26,297 nt of DNA, from the IMG/VR virus record IMGVR_UViG_3300020404_000058, positions 1 to 26,297 of that record; one strand, written 5' to 3'. The stretch comes from a virus. A model generated the notes under the pieces. It did not search any database, was not told the DNA's origin, and saw only the letters and a list, made by a program, of their open reading frames with translations. Shown piece after piece: positions 23,759-26,297 of the stretch (the stretch's first letter is position 1; each line of letters opens with the position of its first letter). Both the position numbers and the translations under genes were made by a program.

Positions 23759-24185
23759 CTAGGCACTGCTCTTCGACCGACTGCATAAACTTCATGGTCG
23801 CATCCCAGGGATCGACTAGCATTCCTTCAGAGCACAGGTAGTCGAGCAGTGACTTCTGGCACTTGAAGTGCGGGCCAGGATCAAACCACTCGTCTCCGTA
23901 GATCGGGGTAGCGATTCTAAGTAGGTGCTGTTCGTGGATCTTCCAGTCTTCGGACCACGCAAGCGCAACCAAGTTCATCCGGACCTTCTTTTTGATACCC
24001 GGCACCTTCTGGTTGCCGTGGATGCGGCAGATCGGGCAGTTCTTGGTGCCTCCCAGCTTTAACAAAGTGCCTTCATCGTTAAGCGCGGCGTAACACCAGC
24101 CCTGCCTGCCCTGTCGAGACTCTTGAAGCCTGTTGATGAGGCCCATGAGTTGAGGCGAGAACTCTCGGTGATCGTGATTCCTCAT
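23748..24185 (-). CDS. GIY-YIG-like protein (MUG113/T5orf172 type)
   Basis: 145 residues. WCYAAL (30-35) and LLKLGGTKN (41-49) occupy the places of the GIY and YIG strands. Arg54 in PICRIHG and Glu85 in KIHEQHLLRIATP fit the conserved Arg and Glu of the fold, and DEWFDPGPHF (98-107) resembles the EWF block of MUG113-type members. These are small GIY-YIG-fold proteins in phages, often presumed nucleases. The first Tyr of the GIY motif is replaced (W-C-Y). The start lies in an ATGA overlap with the helicase loader, so it belongs to the replication operon. Activity is uncertain. Confidence 0.6.
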   Translation of the reverse strand: MRNHDHREFSPQLMGLINRLQESRQGRQGWCYAALNDEGTLLKLGGTKNCPICRIHGNQKVPGIKKKVRMNLVALAWSEDWKIHEQHLLRIATPIYGDEWFDPGPHFKCQKSLLDYLCSEGMLVDPWDATMKFMQSVEEQCLATT

Positions 24186-24994
24186 TTCCTCTGATCCTCC
24201 CAGTAGAATCCCAGCATCTGCCCGTCCTGTCTCAGTCTTGAGATCATGGCTTCCCCTAGGTATTCCACGAACTCATCCTTGGTCATGTTCGACACTAGGA
24301 TGGTGGGCCTGACCTCTCGGTAGCGGCTGTCGAAGAGGGCGAACAGGCTGTCTGCGGCGTGCTTGCTGTCCTTGTGTCGCCCGACTTCGTCCACGACCAG
24401 CAGGCTGGGAGCGGTGTAGGCATCGAACACTTCGCTCTCCATCTCGGTAGCTCCGCTGCCGTAGCAGTTTCGCAGCCGGGTCAGGAACTCGTTGGCCGTG
24501 ACGTAGCAGGCGCTGTGACCCCTCTTCAGGATCAGGTTGTTGACGATCGAGCACGCGGCGAAGGTCTTGCCGGTGCCTGGGTTGCCGATGAAGATGAGGC
24601 TGGAGCCCCTCTCCAGCGCGATCTCGAACTCCTCCAGATACTTGCGAAGTTTGTCTCCGATCTTCTTCATCGCTGGATCTGTGTCGCGCCAGTTCTCCAG
24701 GGTTGCATCGAAGTATCGAGGCGGCACCCCGGCCTGGACCAGCAGAAGCTCGTTGACCTGCGACTTCACGGTGTCATCGTCGGTAAGCCATGCGTTGTAG
24801 CGGGCTTGTAGTTCCTTCTCCTCCTTCTCGATCTCTTCGTTGCAGCGCGGGCACTTCGTCCAGAAGGCTTGGCACCGTGGGTGCCGGTGAGCCATCAGAT
24901 CGGACTCGTAGTTGCCGTGCTCGGGGCACTTCTTCAGCCCCGACTCGACCACCCGCCATGCGTTCATGTATTCAGCCTTGTCGCTCTCTTCCAT
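24182..24994 (-). CDS. DnaC-like replicative helicase loader (AAA+ ATPase)
   Basis: 270 residues. The N-terminal part has a zinc-ribbon-like CPEH (23-26) paired with CPRC (48-51), as in many phage loaders. Walker A is GNPGTGKT (137-144), Walker B LLVVDEVG (~198-205), and sensor-like SNMTKDEFVEYLG and ISRLRQDG (Arg finger region) follow. Such proteins open and place the host DnaB ring at the origin. GGAGG at 25004-25008 (minus-strand reading) lies 9 bases before the ATG and sets the start. It follows the organizer gene after a 77-base gap, the lambda O-P order. Confidence 0.88.
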   Translation of the reverse strand: MEESDKAEYMNAWRVVESGLKKCPEHGNYESDLMAHRHPRCQAFWTKCPRCNEEIEKEEKELQARYNAWLTDDDTVKSQVNELLLVQAGVPPRYFDATLENWRDTDPAMKKIGDKLRKYLEEFEIALERGSSLIFIGNPGTGKTFAACSIVNNLILKRGHSACYVTANEFLTRLRNCYGSGATEMESEVFDAYTAPSLLVVDEVGRHKDSKHAADSLFALFDSRYREVRPTILVSNMTKDEFVEYLGEAMISRLRQDGQMLGFYWEDQRK

Positions 24995-25035
24995 TCTAAC
25001 GGCCCTCCCTGCCTCTGTAAGCCACTGAAATGCTT

Positions 25036-25070
25036 GGCACCTCCCCAGACACCCTGGAGAGATAAGTGCC
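25036..25070 (-). other. Stem-loop between organizer and helicase-loader genes
   Basis: GGCAC (25036-25040) pairs with GTGCC (25066-25070). Inside it, CTCCCCAG (25041-25048) pairs with CTGGAGAG (25054-25061) at 7 of 8 positions, with a 5-base loop and a 4-base bulge (ATAA) on one side. It fills most of the 77-base gap in the operon and lacks a T-run on the minus strand, so RNA processing or partial attenuation is more likely than full termination. Confidence 0.5.
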
Positions 25071-25071
25071 C

Positions 25072-25854
25072 TCAGAAGTCAATCTCGCCAGCCTCATGGA
25101 TATGCTCCCGAGGCGGGGCTTTCTGGGGTGCCACCAACTCATCCTCCCAGCATCGCTGGTGGATCCAGGTGGATGGATTCTTGCGGAAGCGCACGTCGGG
25201 GGTGGCCGCTACGTAGGCAGCGACGGCCCCCATGGCAGCCTCACGGTCCCGTTTGGTCAGGTTCTTCCAGGCGGTGAGGGCTGTCTTGGTGCTGGTCTTC
25301 TTGCCGTAGGCATCCCAGAACTCGTTGAACCCAGTCTCCTCGCGGATCTGCTTGTCGGTCTTCTTGGGCTTCTCATCCTTGGAGGATGGCTCAACGGTCG
25401 TGCTTCCAGAGTCCTTCTGTACTGTACTAGTACTAGTAGTACTAGTAGTACTATCACTAGGGGGGGTCTGGGGGGGATGTACGCTTTCAGTAAGTTGACC
25501 GTTACGCTTACGGTCACGGTGACGCCTGACGTATTCGGCGTTCATCACCTGCCTCTTGGTTCGCCGATGCCGATACATGTTTGGGCGATGCACGATGACC
25601 GTGTCGTCGTCAAACGCCGTAATCATCTTCGCCTTCTCAAGTTCGGTCAACGCCTTCTGCACTGACTGGATTCCTAGCCCTGAGATCTCTGAGCAGACTC
25701 GGTAGTCCTCGTCTACGACGATCTCACCCTGATCATCGGTCTCTAGAAGAAGGCAGATGAAGAGCCAGCGAGCGGGCACCGAAACGTGGTCACTCCACAG
25801 CGGTGAAAGCTGAAGTTGCTTGCCAAGCAGCTTTGTTTGCATTTCCATAAGCAT
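25072..25854 (-). CDS. Winged-helix replication initiator / replisome organizer
   Basis: 260 residues from the ATG at 25854; ATGs at 25881, 25848 and 25842 are alternatives, and none has a clear ribosome site. Residues ~8-90 are a winged-helix domain: WSDHVSVPARWLFICLLLET, DDQGEIVVD, then LGIQSVQKALTELEKAKMIT. A low-complexity Pro/Ser/Thr linker follows. Residues ~176-240 (FNEFWDAYGKK, ALTAWKNLT, NPSTWIHQRCWEDELV) are the C-terminal module typical of phage replication organizers. The protein should bind the origin and recruit the downstream loader and host helicase. The linker DNA is repetitive and has two C7 tracts. Confidence 0.75.
   Translation of the reverse strand: MLMEMQTKLLGKQLQLSPLWSDHVSVPARWLFICLLLETDDQGEIVVDEDYRVCSEISGLGIQSVQKALTELEKAKMITAFDDDTVIVHRPNMYRHRRTKRQVMNAEYVRRHRDRKRNGQLTESVHPPQTPPSDSTTSTTSTSTVQKDSGSTTVEPSSKDEKPKKTDKQIREETGFNEFWDAYGKKTSTKTALTAWKNLTKRDREAAMGAVAAYVAATPDVRFRKNPSTWIHQRCWEDELVAPQKAPPREHIHEAGEIDF
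25425..25476. repeat. Palindromic TACTAG/AGT microsatellite followed by two G7 tracts
   Basis: Positions 25425-25453 repeat TAGTAC/TACTAG triplet units. Two runs of seven G (25460-25466 and 25470-25476) separated by TCT follow. On the coding (minus) strand this is a C-tract, C-tract, then ACT/AGT repeat, giving a PPQTPPSDSTTSTTSTST linker. The repeat can pair with itself. Confidence 0.8.
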
Positions 25855-25892
25855 TACACGTAACCGTACATGTATTGCCATGCAAAGGAAAA

Positions 25893-26002
25893 GGGGCCGA
25901 AACTTTGTCTCGCCTGCTAGGGCGATAGGGGGAAGAAGTAGGGAGTGAGGCGCAGTCGCAGTCTCTGACCAACCGCAACGCGCACTACAAAGTCTCGGCC
26001 CC
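25893..26002. repeat. Large inverted repeat, 16-base arms
   Basis: GGGGCCGAAACTTTGT (25893-25908) and ACAAAGTCTCGGCCCC (25987-26002) are complementary at 15 of 16 positions. The 78 bases between can form side hairpins: TCGCC/GGCGA (25910-25914 with 25921-25925), and AGTGAGGCGC (25944-25953) with GCGCACT (25980-25986) stacked directly under the outer stem. The whole would be a branched structure in RNA or a cruciform in DNA. Confidence 0.7.
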
Positions 26003-26018
26003 AGGAATGCTAAAAGTA

Positions 26019-26066
26019 GTGGCGGCCAGTGGAAGGAAAGCAACCCCAAAAACCACTGACCGCCAC
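26019..26066. repeat. Inverted repeat, 14-base arms
   Basis: GTGGCGGCCAGTGG (26019-26032) and CCACTGACCGCCAC (26053-26066) are complementary at 13 of 14 positions around a 20-base A-rich spacer. It begins 17 bases after the larger inverted repeat. It could be a protein-binding operator, a replication element or, on the plus strand, an RNA hairpin in the leader of the nuclease-like gene. Confidence 0.7.
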
Positions 26067-26155
26067 AATCATCAAGACCCGGCTATGAAAACGGATCCCT
26101 CTCGCTCGTAATGCCAATTACTGAACCTCACGATAATTATCAAGAACAACCAGCC

Positions 26156-26297
26156 ATGTCTAGCCCCACTCAAAGATCTCTTCAGTATTGCCGCAAGAAC
26201 GGATGGACCGCAGGGGTCGTAGAGAAGTGGAACCAGTGGGCAAAGATCCGGCAGGATCTGTTCGGCTGCATCGACATGATCGTCATCGACGACCTCG
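26156..26297 (+). CDS. PD-(D/E)XK-type nuclease-like protein, N-terminal part (cut by window edge)
   Basis: 47 residues are visible: SSPTQRSLQYCRKNGWTAGV, then VEKWNQWAKIRQDLFGCIDM and IVIDDL. The pattern PTQRSL..R..G......VE.WN..AK.RQDLFG.ID is one I recall from phage proteins with a restriction-endonuclease-like fold. The Asp in DLFGCID would be the first catalytic acidic residue; the remaining motif lies beyond the window. An in-frame ATG 45 bases upstream (26111), overlapping the stop of a tiny open frame, is an alternative start. Neither has a clear ribosome site. A role in DNA recombination or processing is inferred. Confidence 0.6.
   Translation, partial: MSSPTQRSLQYCRKNGWTAGVVEKWNQWAKIRQDLFGCIDMIVIDDL

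Larger units (their letters stand above)
25855..26155. other. Divergent intergenic region, candidate origin/control region
   Basis: About 300 bases between the minus-strand replication operon and the plus-strand nuclease-like gene. It holds two large inverted repeats (listed separately), the palindrome TACATGTA (25867-25874), a 6-base GCAGTC tandem (25954-25965 area) and a tiny open frame (26085-26111, MKTDPSRS) that ends in TAATG. Divergent promoters must lie here, but no convincing -35/-10 pair stands out. Position next to an initiator gene fits an origin or operator region; that role is inferred. Confidence 0.45.

Noticed and set aside
24359-24811. Plus-strand frame opposite the helicase loader
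   Set aside because: The minus-strand frame has zinc-ribbon, Walker A and Walker B motifs. The plus-strand frame is its shadow.
25425-25476. Short repeats considered as a CRISPR-like array
   Set aside because: Units are 3-6 bases with no spacers and lie inside a coding linker. This is a microsatellite.
25861-25880. Start of the organizer at the upstream ATG (25881)
   Set aside because: Not excluded, but the extra nine residues fall over palindromic DNA, lack a ribosome site and precede the winged-helix domain, so the ATG at 25854 was preferred with low certainty.

Overview
The window is a block of a tailed double-stranded DNA phage genome (podovirus plan), not a bacterial chromosome. Genes are tightly packed, with many ATGA or GTGA stop/start overlaps, and the structural genes run in the order of a T7-like virion. 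The capsid module instead resembles the Bbp19-16 block of the Bordetella podophage BPP-1. Small Lys-rich proteins and a Thr-rich beta protein resemble families I associate with marine and uncultured phages, so an aquatic bacterial host is plausible. The host cannot be named from this sequence.

Layout: (i) 1-1890, plus strand: the end of a tail fibre gene, then a cassette of four small proteins (XhlA-like, a two-helix membrane protein, a lipoprotein and an unknown), probably host exit. (ii) 1881-2040: a run of hairpins including two good intrinsic terminators, which close this transcription unit. (iii) 2055-4693: head genes: Bbp19-like protein, scaffold, major capsid protein, Bbp16-like cement protein and a small AT-hook protein. 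(iv) 4700-12233: tail and core genes. A very large fusion of a sialate-O-acetylesterase-like SGNH domain with a T7 gp11-like adaptor is preceded by two strong hairpins. A gp12-like nozzle and a gp14-like core protein follow. (v) 12236-22182: two giant ejection proteins, gp15-like (1049 aa) and gp16-like (2264 aa). The second carries a zinc-metallopeptidase motif and a polyvalent-protein-type C-terminus. (vi) 22247-23758: a small beta protein and five consecutive tiny Lys-rich proteins. (vii) 25854-23748, minus strand: a lambda O/P-style replication operon (winged-helix replisome organizer, DnaC-like helicase loader) plus a GIY-YIG-like protein. (viii) 25855-26155: a divergent intergenic region with large inverted repeats. 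(ix) 26156 to the end, plus strand: the start of a nuclease-like gene.

How it fits together: the scaffold, capsid and cement proteins build the head. The gp11/gp12-like proteins close the portal vertex and form the tail nozzle, and the gp14/15/16-like proteins are packed inside and ejected to carry DNA through the envelope. The organizer and loader would recruit the host DnaB helicase to a phage origin, possibly the inverted-repeat region beside them. Terminase, portal, DNA polymerase and a recognisable endolysin are not in this window. The most unusual points are the SGNH-gp11 fusion with apparently missing catalytic residues and a structured start site, the zincin in the ejection protein, the five-gene Lys-rich cluster and the structured divergent region. 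All family calls are by eye; no database search was run.
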